A stretch of 11,127 nt of DNA from an uncultured Clostridia bacterium (GCA_958419945.1 CATZIC010000063.1:1-11127), one strand, 5' to 3'. Counted from the stretch's first letter, positions 1 through 5,672 are shown. The notes: a model not told the origin generated them from the letters alone. Numbers and translations: made by a program.

Positions 1-378
1 CTTTGCATATTTTCGCCCGTTCCGCTTGTTATATCGGCGTTTACGGAAGATCCGCTGCTTGTTTGCTGTATGCTTGGCGTAACTATGATTATTGCGGGGA
101 TAGGCGCTTGCATTTTTATCGTGGCAGGCATACAGAACGCAAGCATGCAGAAACTTTTAAAGGAAGGCGATTACACTTTAGCCGGAAAGAAAAAAAGCGC
201 AATAAAGGAACGTGTAGGCTCTATATATTGGGGAATAATCGTCGCAATATTTCTTATTTTAAGTTTTGTTACAGAAGCCTGGCAAAATACCTGGCTGGTG
301 TTTGCCGTCGGCGGAGTACTATTCCCCGTGCTTATGGCTATTTGTAACATCATAATCGATAAAAACAAAAGCGAGTAA
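1..378 (+). CDS. C-terminal part of a multi-pass membrane protein, probably an XRE-type regulator with a membrane tail (5' partial)
   Basis: The reading frame is open from base 1, so the start lies outside the window; 125 residues are visible. They contain about four hydrophobic segments. Two are in the first ~45 residues, separated by the acidic turn FTEDP. Two more follow a polar stretch (KLLKEGDYTLAGKKKSAIKER) and include IYWGIIVAIFLILSF and TWLVFAVGGVLFPVLMAI. The pattern 'LLK.GDY' followed by 'IYW.I..AI.L..SF.T..W..TW' is familiar from Firmicutes proteins that join an N-terminal HTH_XRE domain to a small C-terminal membrane domain of unknown ligand. The HTH part cannot be seen here, so the regulator assignment is an inference. 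The gene ends in TAA and is followed by a shared terminator facing ispE. Confidence 0.6.
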   Translation, partial: LCIFSPVPLVISAFTEDPLLVCCMLGVTMIIAGIGACIFIVAGIQNASMQKLLKEGDYTLAGKKKSAIKERVGSIYWGIIVAIFLILSFVTEAWQNTWLVFAVGGVLFPVLMAICNIIIDKNKSE

Positions 379-410
379 TTGTTTTTCTTTTGCAAACAAA
401 TATGGGTATA

Positions 411-438
411 AAAAAAGGACTTTCAATAGTCCTTTTTT
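411..438. terminator. Bidirectional intrinsic terminator between the partial membrane gene and ispE
   Basis: A perfect 11-bp stem (AAAAAAGGACT paired with AGTCCTTTTTT) encloses a 6-nt loop. The arms carry an A tract on one side and a T tract on the other, so it works as a Rho-independent terminator on both strands. It lies 32 nt after the upstream plus-strand stop and 23 nt after the ispE stop on the minus strand. Confidence 0.9.
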
Positions 439-461
439 CGTTATTCATTAAGTTTACGTTG

Positions 462-1358
462 CTACAAAGTAAAGGGATTTTTAAGTAGCGGCGGTTTTGA
501 AATTTCCGCTCTGGTTAAGGTTTCGGTTACGAAAAGTTTAAGCTTCGAAGTTTTCAATTTATCCTTTGCCCACTCGCAAAGTTCCTTGCTTGAAAAGATA
601 CCGATACAAGCGCTTCCGCTGCCGCTCATTACCACCGCTTCGGGAGAAAGTGAGGCTATAAGCCCAAAAGCGCCACTTATTTTCGGATTAAGCTTAGCCG
701 ACGCATCGTACAAAGCATTGTAAAAATCACCCTTTACAACCTTACCGGAAGAAAGGTTTTTAATAATTTCCTCACCGCCGCCGGCCCTTATGGGAAGCGG
801 GTTTTTGTCGTATTCTTCGTAAGCCTCTTTTGCGGAAACGCCAACGCTCGGTACTGCAATAATAAGGTGTAGTTTAAGATCTCCGAAGTCTAAAAACTCC
901 ACCTTTTCTCCCCTCCCGGTAAGCCTTGCAAAGCCGCCCTTAAGCATGTAGCCCGAGTCGCTGCCGAGGCTGTCGGCAAGCGGTTTAACGTCCTCTTCTA
1001 TACCGAAAAGTTTTTTCATGGCGTTAAGGGTTGCGGAAATATCCGCACTCGACCCGCCAAGGCCGCCGCCTACCGGTATTCTTTTTGTTACGGAAATATC
1101 CACGCCACCCGTATTATAGGCGTCTTGAAAAAGTTTTGCCGCCTTGTATGCGTTGTTATTTTCTTCTTTAGGAAGAGTGTAAGGTCCGCCCGTGGTACGC
1201 AAAACTATCTTATCGTCCTTTCTTTTGGTTACCGAAACCGTATCGAAAAGGTTAACGGTTGCAACAACCGTATCGATATCGTGGAAGCCTTCGGTTTTAC
1301 CCAAAACGTCCAAAAATAAATTGACTTTTGCGTAGCCTTTTTCTTTTACAGTATTCAT
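462..1358 (-). CDS. ispE: 4-diphosphocytidyl-2-C-methyl-D-erythritol kinase (GHMP kinase, MEP isoprenoid pathway)
   Basis: IspE phosphorylates CDP-methylerythritol at the 2-hydroxyl with ATP, an essential cytoplasmic step of the MEP route to isoprenoids. The 298 residues are close to the usual 280-295. The N-terminal AKVNLFLDV carries the conserved Lys (K11). The GHMP ATP loop PVGGGLGGSSAD is at residues 95-106. The catalytic-Asp region is LGSDSGYML (D134), where most relatives have SDVPFF, so the residues after the Asp are atypical. A third GHMP motif, VMSGSGSACIGIF, lies near residues 245-257. The ATG start gives the expected N-terminus directly before the AKVNL strand; its ribosome binding site (AAGG, 7 nt upstream) is weak. 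The gene follows the SPOCS-LysM gene by 42 nt on the same strand, which suggests co-transcription, with repeat copy A in the gap. A terminator follows its stop. Confidence 0.95.
   Translation of the reverse strand: MNTVKEKGYAKVNLFLDVLGKTEGFHDIDTVVATVNLFDTVSVTKRKDDKIVLRTTGGPYTLPKEENNNAYKAAKLFQDAYNTGGVDISVTKRIPVGGGLGGSSADISATLNAMKKLFGIEEDVKPLADSLGSDSGYMLKGGFARLTGRGEKVEFLDFGDLKLHLIIAVPSVGVSAKEAYEEYDKNPLPIRAGGGEEIIKNLSSGKVVKGDFYNALYDASAKLNPKISGAFGLIASLSPEAVVMSGSGSACIGIFSSKELCEWAKDKLKTSKLKLFVTETLTRAEISKPPLLKNPFTL
646..671 (-). repeat. Partial look-alike of the dispersed repeat inside ispE
   Basis: Read on the minus strand, GGGCTTATAGCC followed by TCACTTTC matches the 3' two-thirds of the dispersed repeat, but the GATAAC part is absent. 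It encodes GLIASLS, an ordinary part of IspE, so chance similarity is likely. It is listed because the tilS look-alike encodes the similar GHIASLF. Confidence 0.25.
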
Positions 1359-1368
1359 AAAAAACCTT

Positions 1369-1394
1369 GATAACGGGCTTATAGACCGACTTTT
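1369..1394 (+). repeat. Dispersed intergenic repeat, copy A
   Basis: The copy reads GATAACGGGCTTATAG then ACCGACTTTT, one difference from the consensus of the five intergenic copies. It fills the 42-nt gap between the SPOCS-LysM gene and ispE and lies opposite in orientation to both. The inner CGG...CCG can pair. The flanks TTGATAA and TTATAAA are complementary at 6 of 7 positions. Confidence 0.8.
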
Positions 1395-1400
1395 ATAAAC

Positions 1401-2873
1401 TTAAGCCTTTTTTCTGAGTATTAAAATCTTCTCGTCGCCTTTAAGCGGGAAGGTAATTTCGGGGTTGAATTCATATATGACGGAAGGGTCTTCGCCGAGG
1501 GTTTTAACAACGTCCCATTCCTCGTCGCCCGCACGCCCCATGTACACGGAAATGGATGCCCTGTGTTCGGGCTTTGGTGCGCCTTCGTTAATTTCTGTAA
1601 TCAAGCATTTGGTTTCGGTAATAAATTCCTGAAAACTTATGCGAATGGTTGCGTCCTCTTCGAGCTTTCCGCTTCTTAGCCTTCCTTGCAAATTTTCAAT
1701 CGCAACGCTGACGGCCCCGACGCTTTCACCCTGAAAGTCCCCAACCGCAGAAAAAGGCAGTCTGGATTTTTCCGAAACCAAACCGTTGTCGCCGACAAAC
1801 AGACAATCGGCCTCGATTACGCCGGTAACGGTGATTTCGCCGTCGTGCGTAGTTACTTCGTATATGGTTGCCCTTTCCCCGAAGGCTTTTATGAAGCGTG
1901 AATATTCGGGAACTGTTACGTCGGCTTTACCGGAAACCCTTTCGGTAATGCTCTTTTGACAAAGCAATTTTTCAAAAATACAGTCGGTTTTAACGATATC
2001 CGCCTCGCAAGTTTTTTTCGTTGCGTCCAAAACGCAGGTTCTTTTTTCTTCTCCGTAAGACATAACGTTAAAGTCTAAGGTCAAAAGGCTTTCGACGGTG
2101 CTTCTGTCAGAGTCCTCGTCGGTGTACACTTTTACGGAAAGTTTGTTTATTAAAACTTCCGCCGAGCTTATAAAGTCGGGCTCGGCACCTGCGCAATCGA
2201 ACTCGAATTTAAAAGGCAAAATCCTCGTTTCCTTAACTATATCACTATTTTCCGAAAAAGGCAAGAAAACGAAGGAAATTACAGCGGTGCCTTCCACGGT
2301 TACCATGTTATTGCCCGCTTTTGCGGAAGAAACGGAAGCATTTGCCTGCGACAACAGTACTTTTTTGATTTTGGGTAGGTCGAATTTATCGTCGGTATCC
2401 ATAGTTCCGCTTGAGTAACAGGTTTTGGGCACGGTAATTTCCCCTTTTTTGCATAAGGCGTCGGCATCGGTTACAAAAGCGGTCGACCTTTCGGTGAAAA
2501 TCGTAAGCGTTTGAGTGAGCTCACAGGTAACAAAAAGCATTCCGCCTTCGTTTTTTACGGCAAAATCGTCGAGGCCGTATTCGCAAAAAGCGGTTTCGGG
2601 CATGCCTTCGACGGCCTTTTTGAACTCGAATCTTACGCCCGTTTCGATGCGCTCTAATTCCTCGCCCATAAAGACGATATTAAAAAATACTTTGCCGGAA
2701 TAGACTGCGAATCCGTTTTCGATAGACACTTGCGTGCCTGCGACAAAACCGCTTACGGAAATAATTTTCTCCTGCTGTTCGGAAGATAGATTTAAACTTG
2801 CTTCCACGGGGGAACGGTCTTTTAATGTGGTCTTTTTTAAATCCTTTAAGGTTTCTTTACCCACGTTTATCAT
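1401..2873 (-). CDS. SPOCS (DUF3794) domain protein with C-terminal LysM, SipL-like
   Basis: This 490-aa protein is predicted to be soluble, with no signal peptide. It shows three stretches of the SPOCS/DUF3794 type (roughly residues 35-130, 165-280 and 300-415): beta-rich segments where 'V.V.G' strands are followed by an 'LPF.F.' strand and a 'V...V.I..L' strand. Residues ~437-488 form a LysM-like domain (GDEEWDVVKTLGEDPSVI, then FNPEITFPLKGDEKILILRK). SPOCS repeats followed by a terminal LysM is the architecture of SipL of Clostridioides difficile, which binds SpoIVA during spore-coat assembly in the mother cell. A spore-envelope role is inferred from this. The start is the ATG with AAAGGAG seven bases upstream (2887-2881). 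ispE follows on the same strand. Many clostridia carry several DUF3794 paralogues, so orthology to sipL itself is not established. Confidence 0.85.
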   Translation of the reverse strand: MINVGKETLKDLKKTTLKDRSPVEASLNLSSEQQEKIISVSGFVAGTQVSIENGFAVYSGKVFFNIVFMGEELERIETGVRFEFKKAVEGMPETAFCEYGLDDFAVKNEGGMLFVTCELTQTLTIFTERSTAFVTDADALCKKGEITVPKTCYSSGTMDTDDKFDLPKIKKVLLSQANASVSSAKAGNNMVTVEGTAVISFVFLPFSENSDIVKETRILPFKFEFDCAGAEPDFISSAEVLINKLSVKVYTDEDSDRSTVESLLTLDFNVMSYGEEKRTCVLDATKKTCEADIVKTDCIFEKLLCQKSITERVSGKADVTVPEYSRFIKAFGERATIYEVTTHDGEITVTGVIEADCLFVGDNGLVSEKSRLPFSAVGDFQGESVGAVSVAIENLQGRLRSGKLEEDATIRISFQEFITETKCLITEINEGAPKPEHRASISVYMGRAGDEEWDVVKTLGEDPSVIYEFNPEITFPLKGDEKILILRKKA

Positions 2874-3114
2874 AAAATTGCTCCTTTATAGCTTTCCTGT
2901 GGATATGTTTATGCCAAAGCCTTAAAAAACAGAACGAAAAAGCTTCTAATTATCTTCTTTCAATAACATTTTATTATAAATTTTGTTTTTCGCTTTTGGT
3001 TTGTGCGCTGCTTTTTTAAGTGCAAGTCTTTTTTATAGCGGTTGCCTTCGTAGTATGATTTTTTTCGCTCTGGAAATACTATTGGTACCGATTTAAATTT
3101 TCAAGGAGGTTTTT

Positions 3115-3267
3115 ATGGATAATTTTAATCACGGTATCGTTTGCGACGTAAAAAAGTGCAGACACAACTATTCCGGCACACGCTGCACCCTTAACACTAT
3201 TAAGGTAACTTGCGATTGCGAAGATTGCACCTGCTGCGATTCTTACGAATGCAATCTGGAAGAATAG
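3115..3267 (+). CDS. DUF1540-type Cys-rich miniprotein (50 aa)
   Basis: The ORF starts at an ATG preceded by a strong AAGGAGG (3103-3109) with a five-base spacer and encodes 50 residues. Eight of these are Cys, in the order CDVKKC, RCTLNTIKVTC, DC, DCTCC and YEC. The pattern C-x4-C-x3-Y/N...C-x4-I-x-V-x-C is that of the short DUF1540 domain (PF07561) common in Clostridia and Bacilli. Its function is unknown; metal binding is plausible from the Cys spacing but not shown. Many family members carry two tandem domains, whereas this one has a single domain plus extra Cys pairs. It is a single-gene unit with its own intrinsic terminator, divergent from the SPOCS-LysM gene. Confidence 0.82.
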   Translation: MDNFNHGIVCDVKKCRHNYSGTRCTLNTIKVTCDCEDCTCCDSYECNLEE

Positions 3268-3284
3268 TTTATAGGCGAAACTAT
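3264..3284 (+). other. Hairpin over the stop codon of the DUF1540 gene
   Basis: ATAGTTT and AAACTAT form a perfect 7-bp stem with a 7-nt loop. The 5' arm contains the TAG stop codon. It sits three bases before the terminator arm, so the mRNA would end in two stacked hairpins. It may protect the 3' end or slow ribosome release; no function is established. Confidence 0.5.
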
Positions 3285-3286
3285 CA

Positions 3287-3324
3287 AAAAAATCCCCTTT
3301 CGATAAAACGGAAGAGGATTTTTT
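3287..3324 (+). terminator. Intrinsic terminator of the DUF1540 gene
   Basis: AAAAAATCCCCTT pairs with AAGAGGATTTTTT (13 positions, one C-A mismatch) around a 12-nt loop, ending in a T tract. It begins 20 nt after the stop codon. Confidence 0.85.
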
Positions 3325-3357
3325 CTTATTTTAATCTTTCAAAATAGAAATAGGCAT

Positions 3358-3386
3358 AAAAAAAAGAAGCACCCCACAAAAGCTTC
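3358..3386 (-). terminator. Intrinsic terminator of the small minus-strand RNA
   Basis: On the minus strand GAAGC pairs with GCTTC around an 11-nt loop and is followed at once by eight T. G-T and A-T pairs can lengthen the stem into the T tract (AAAGGAAGC with GCTTCTTT). It ends 33 bases from the convergent DUF1540 terminator. Confidence 0.75.
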
Positions 3387-3426
3387 CTTTCGCAATGTCC
3401 ACCCATTTGGGCTTCTCGGCTTCTTT
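3358..3426 (-). ncRNA. Predicted ~70-nt standalone small RNA, family unknown
   Basis: A near-consensus promoter (3461-3433) and an intrinsic terminator bound a ~69-nt transcript with no usable ORF. The first eight bases after the expected start, AAAGAAGC, are exactly complementary to GCTTCTTT in the terminator, so the RNA ends can pair with each other. GAAGC occurs three times (5' end, near position 12, and the terminator arm) and all three compete for the single GCTTC, so alternative folds are built in. CCCA-AA-TGGG forms an inner hairpin. The loop-rich part carries GGTGGACATTGCGAAAGGAAG, with several GGA motifs. I compared it by eye with SRP RNA, 6S RNA and common riboswitch motifs and could not place it. 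Confidence 0.65.
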
Positions 3427-3432
3427 ATAGGC

Positions 3433-3461
3433 ATTATATCGTATGTGGTGGCAAAAGTCAA
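3433..3461 (-). promoter_or_regulatory. Near-consensus vegetative promoter for the small RNA
   Basis: On the minus strand the -35 is TTGACT (3461-3456), the spacer is exactly 17 bases, and the -10 is TATAAT (3438-3433). Transcription should start near 3426-3428. The sequence upstream of the -35 is almost pure A/T, like an UP element, so the promoter should be strong. Confidence 0.87.
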
Positions 3462-3541
3462 TCGATGTAATTACATATTTATATTAATATATAATATATT
3501 TTAATGATATAATCATATATTGATAAAGGGCATTATTACGT
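3462..3541. promoter_or_regulatory. A/T-rich spacer between two divergent promoters, with palindromes
   Basis: Eighty bases separate the -35 boxes of the two RNA promoters. The stretch is very A/T-rich, and 3476-3530 is nearly free of G and C. It contains the perfect 12-bp palindrome ATGTAATTACAT (3465-3476), touching the minus promoter. ATGAT and ATCAT around a 3-base centre lie at 3504-3516. These could be repressor or activator sites shared by both promoters, or simply UP-element DNA. Confidence 0.5.
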
Positions 3542-3570
3542 TTGACAGAAAAAGGGTTTTAGAGTATAAT
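3542..3570 (+). promoter_or_regulatory. Consensus vegetative promoter for the long structured RNA
   Basis: TTGACA (3542-3547), a 17-base spacer and TATAAT (3565-3570) match the housekeeping sigma-A consensus at every hexamer position. The expected start is A3577, seven bases after the -10 and within one base of where the long terminal helix of the RNA begins. That coincidence supports both calls. Confidence 0.92.
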
Positions 3571-3576
3571 AACAAT

Positions 3577-3856
3577 AGGCGGAACTATTGCCATCACTGA
3601 CTTTTTTAAAGACGTCTTTTTGCCTTTAAATTTGTTAAGCCTGCTTGCCGTACGTCAAGTACGCCTGCGCAGTCTTGCCTCTTTAAAAACTAAAAATACG
3701 TTCTTTAAAAATGCGAAGCAATTTTAACGGATAAAACGCAAAGAGAAAGGCGGAAAGTCGACCGAAATCGTACTTGCCGTACTATAAGGGAGAGTTTGCG
3801 ACTTTATCGAAGCGTTTTGCCGCTAAAATAGTTAGTGATGGCGACAGTTCCGCCTA
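3577..3856 (+). ncRNA. Predicted ~280-nt structured RNA or long structured leader, family unknown
   Basis: The two ends pair in a 26-position helix (3576-3601 with 3831-3856), broken by one A-C mismatch and containing two G-T wobbles. Inside, several shorter helices are visible: AAG..CTGC/GCAG..CTT (3637-3676) capped by CGTAC-GTCAA-GTACG; AAAAT-GC/GC-ATTTT (3708-3724); AAAGTCG/CGACTTT (3754-3760 with 3799-3805); and AGCG/CGCT (3811-3824). CTTGCCGTAC occurs twice (3644 and 3773), each overlapping a GTAC hairpin. No ORF is evident. RNase P, tmRNA, SRP and 6S signature sequences are not recognisable; I cannot rule out raiA RNA or another catalogued family. No terminator follows, so it is either a 5' leader of the 545-aa gene or a separate RNA processed from it. 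Confidence 0.72.
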
Positions 3857-3867
3857 CTATAAATGAC

Positions 3868-3881
3868 AAGGGGTGTCCCTT
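3868..3881 (+). promoter_or_regulatory. Hairpin that covers the ribosome binding site of the 545-aa gene
   Basis: AAGGG (3868-3872) pairs with CCCTT (3877-3881) around the loop GTGT. The 5' arm is the Shine-Dalgarno sequence (AAGGGG) and the 3' arm ends one base before the ATG at 3882. Formation would block translation, so it is a candidate switch element at the end of the structured leader. Confidence 0.55.
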
Positions 3882-5519
3882 ATGAAATACGACGAAATGA
3901 TTTTGGATTGCCACGGCGATTGCAATAGCTGCGAAGTAATGCTCGAATGTCAATATCAGACTTCGGACGGCGAGGAAAAGCAAAAATATCTCAAACTTTT
4001 AGAGGAGAGAGATCGTGCCGCCGAAGGACTTAACGAGGCGTGCGCAAACGACTATAAAGAAGATCCTTGCGAAGAAGTTCACGCCGAAACCGACGCAAAT
4101 TCTGAAAACGTAGAAGATACCGAAGATATGGCGGAGCCAATAGAAGAGGCGGCCATGGAAGATGCCGAAGCGGATACAGTTGCCATTTCCGACGAAGAAA
4201 TCAAGGAAATTTACGATTCCGTATTCGGGCTTGAAAATATAGAGGCCGACGACGGTTCGGAAGAAACCGAAAACAATAATGAAATCGCTACCGAAACCAC
4301 GGCTGAAGCCCAAGGTGCTGAAGATAAGAAACCCGCTTACCAACAAGAGGCTGTCATAGCCGCTTCGAAAGAGGTTGTAGACGGTATTTTTGCGGAAGTT
4401 TTCGGACTTTGCGAGGGAACGGAACCCGAAACCGAAGTTTTAGCGGATACCGAAACGGAACCCGAAGCCGTAACAGAAGCGGTTGAACCTTGGGAAGAAA
4501 CTGCAGACGTTACCGAAACGGTAGATACTTCAGTCGAAACTATGGAAGAAGTCCTTGCTGAAACTGAAGCCACGGAAGAACTTTCTTGCGAAGAAATTAT
4601 CGTCCCCGCAGAAAAAGAGGTTGTCGATAGCATTTTTGCCGAAGTTTTCGGACTTAATGAAGTAACGGAAGCTGCAACCGAAGAAACCGTCGAAGAAGTT
4701 ACCGAAACGACCACAGAAGAAGTTGCCGAAGTAGCACCAGTTGCGGAAACAGTTGCAGAATCGGTTACCGAAACCGCAGAAGCAGATACTACCGAAACAC
4801 CTGCGGAAACGAGCGAACCGCAAGCCGAAACAACGGAAGACGCGGCTGAAGCACAAACCGAAGCCACGGCTGAAACAGCCGAAACGACGGCTAGCACCGA
4901 AGATTCGGAAAGCGGTGAGGAAGAACCCACCCAAAAAGCAACCTTCAAACTTGTTCCGCCCGAAAACAACGAAGAATTGATGTCCTTAATGTGCGCAAAG
5001 CGTGCAAGGAAACTTATTTATAGACCTAGCGAAACTTTGATTTCCGCAACCTTTAAGGTTTTGGGTACCGAGAAGAAGAACGAAGTCGGTGAAAAAATCA
5101 AGGACGTTATCGACGCAGAAATAAAACAAGGCGTAAAAGTAGGATACCTTGATAAATTCGACGGACTTTCCTCTTCCGAAATTAAGGAAGAGTACGAAAA
5201 CGATATCGTTTACGAGTATGCCGATCAGGAATTCAAAAAAACCGGCGTAATATACGACGGCAAAAAAATCAAGGTATACATTTACGATTGGGACGGAAAG
5301 GCCTGCCACCACGTTGGATACATAGACGAGGCGGAAGCAAAGGAATTTATCCCATACTTTGTCGACAAAGAAAGTTACAGTTTCGACGTATGCGGAATTA
5401 TTACCGGCGGCAAAGGTAAGCGTGTAACCAAAGTGGGCGACACCTTAAAAATAATAAAAGAAAAAGGCGACCCTATCGGCATCGACGTGGATATTGCCAT
5501 AATAAAACGCAAGGATTAG
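3882..5519 (+). CDS. Acidic 545-aa protein: N-terminal Cys cluster, repeated VFGL motif, C-terminal HIRAN-like domain
   Basis: I chose ATG 3882 over GTG 3873 because AAGGGG (3868-3873) sits eight bases before the ATG and would overlap the GTG. Residues 10-23 hold CHGDCNSC plus a fourth Cys (C10, C14, C17, C23), a possible metal site. Residues ~60-350 are low-complexity Glu/Thr/Ala and probably disordered. Set in them are three copies of a helical motif: EIKEIYDSVFGL (106-117) and KEVVD.IFAEVFGL (163-176 and 245-258). Residues ~353-545 are a folded basic-to-mixed domain. The stretch VGYIDEAEAKEFIPYF followed by VCGIITGGKGK (~475-515) resembles the HIRAN fold (VGYI...A..L....V..I.GG), a nucleic-acid-binding module. 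The HIRAN assignment is an inference from pattern only. No signal peptide or membrane segment is visible. It is the first gene after the ~280-nt structured RNA and has no obvious partner. Confidence 0.8.
   Translation: MKYDEMILDCHGDCNSCEVMLECQYQTSDGEEKQKYLKLLEERDRAAEGLNEACANDYKEDPCEEVHAETDANSENVEDTEDMAEPIEEAAMEDAEADTVAISDEEIKEIYDSVFGLENIEADDGSEETENNNEIATETTAEAQGAEDKKPAYQQEAVIAASKEVVDGIFAEVFGLCEGTEPETEVLADTETEPEAVTEAVEPWEETADVTETVDTSVETMEEVLAETEATEELSCEEIIVPAEKEVVDSIFAEVFGLNEVTEAATEETVEEVTETTTEEVAEVAPVAETVAESVTETAEADTTETPAETSEPQAETTEDAAEAQTEATAETAETTASTEDSESGEEEPTQKATFKLVPPENNEELMSLMCAKRARKLIYRPSETLISATFKVLGTEKKNEVGEKIKDVIDAEIKQGVKVGYLDKFDGLSSSEIKEEYENDIVYEYADQEFKKTGVIYDGKKIKVYIYDWDGKACHHVGYIDEAEAKEFIPYFVDKESYSFDVCGIITGGKGKRVTKVGDTLKIIKEKGDPIGIDVDIAIIKRKD
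4368..4655 (+). repeat. Two diverged direct repeats within the acidic gene (4368-4409 and 4614-4655)
   Basis: Two 42-nt segments encode KEVVDGIFAEVFGL and KEVVDSIFAEVFGL. They differ mainly at third codon positions and the G/S codon, so the peptide is kept while the DNA drifts. This suggests an old duplication under selection. A third, more diverged peptide copy is encoded at 4197-4232. Confidence 0.75.
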
Positions 5520-5537
5520 TTTCACTTAAAAATAAGA

Positions 5538-5563
5538 GATAACAGGCTTATTGACGGACTTAT
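5538..5563 (+). repeat. Dispersed intergenic repeat, copy D
   Basis: The copy reads GATAACAGGCTTATTG then ACGGACTTAT, five differences from the consensus and the most diverged copy. It starts 18 nt after the stop of the 545-aa gene. Its flanks CTTAA-AAA-TAAG and CTTATTAAG pair around a 22-nt loop holding the conserved core, the same loop length as in copy C. The T tract after the stem is too short for a good terminator. Confidence 0.65.
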
Positions 5564-5618
5564 TAAGAAATTACGGCGAAATAGCGGCAATACTTTTCAC
5601 CCAAATATACAGGAATTT

Positions 5619-5672
5619 TTGACAATTATTGAATTGTTATCACAAAATTTTGACAATACTATGATATATTGT
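5619..5672 (+). promoter_or_regulatory. Likely promoter/operator region of the ABC exporter gene
   Basis: Two TTGACA boxes (5619-5624, 5650-5655) each overlap an inverted repeat. One is ACAATT-ATTG-AATTGT (5622-5637); the other is ACAATA, an 8-base spacer, TATTGT (5653-5672). Shared ACAAT half-sites suggest one regulator binding twice. The -10 is unclear: TATGAT (5660) and TATATT (5665) lack good -35 partners, and CAAAAT (5643) lies 18 bases from the first box. Confidence 0.45.

Noticed and set aside
3..347. Plus-strand 114-codon frame at the left edge
   Set aside because: It overlaps the membrane-protein frame in another phase and its product is Arg/Tyr-rich without family features.
3358..3426. 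Riboswitch controlling the SPOCS-LysM gene
   Set aside because: The terminator ends the RNA almost 500 bases before that gene, with the oppositely oriented DUF1540 gene between them.
3576..3856. A MITE-like element with 26-bp terminal inverted repeats and TA flanks
   Set aside because: The inverted repeats contain G-T changes that keep RNA pairing, the interior folds into further helices, and a perfect promoter is placed so that transcription starts at the helix edge. An RNA gene explains this better. A mobile origin remains testable by looking for empty sites.
3576..3856. RNase P RNA, SRP RNA, tmRNA or 6S RNA
   Set aside because: The conserved signature sequences of RNase P, SRP and tmRNA are not seen, and the branched interior does not fit the long rod of 6S RNA. 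This is by eye only, so a covariance search should confirm it.
3873..3881. GTG start three codons upstream for the acidic protein
   Set aside because: The AAGGGG ribosome binding site overlaps this GTG; the ATG at 3882 has correct spacing.
4337..4969. Long minus-strand open frame with a Ser/Val-rich product
   Set aside because: It is the antisense of the Glu/Thr-rich linker (GAA, ACC codons), where repetitive codons leave the other strand free of stops. It has no ribosome binding site and a low-complexity product.
5650..5672. Second TTGACA with TATATT as the ABC promoter
   Set aside because: The spacing between these boxes is only nine bases, too short for a sigma-A promoter.
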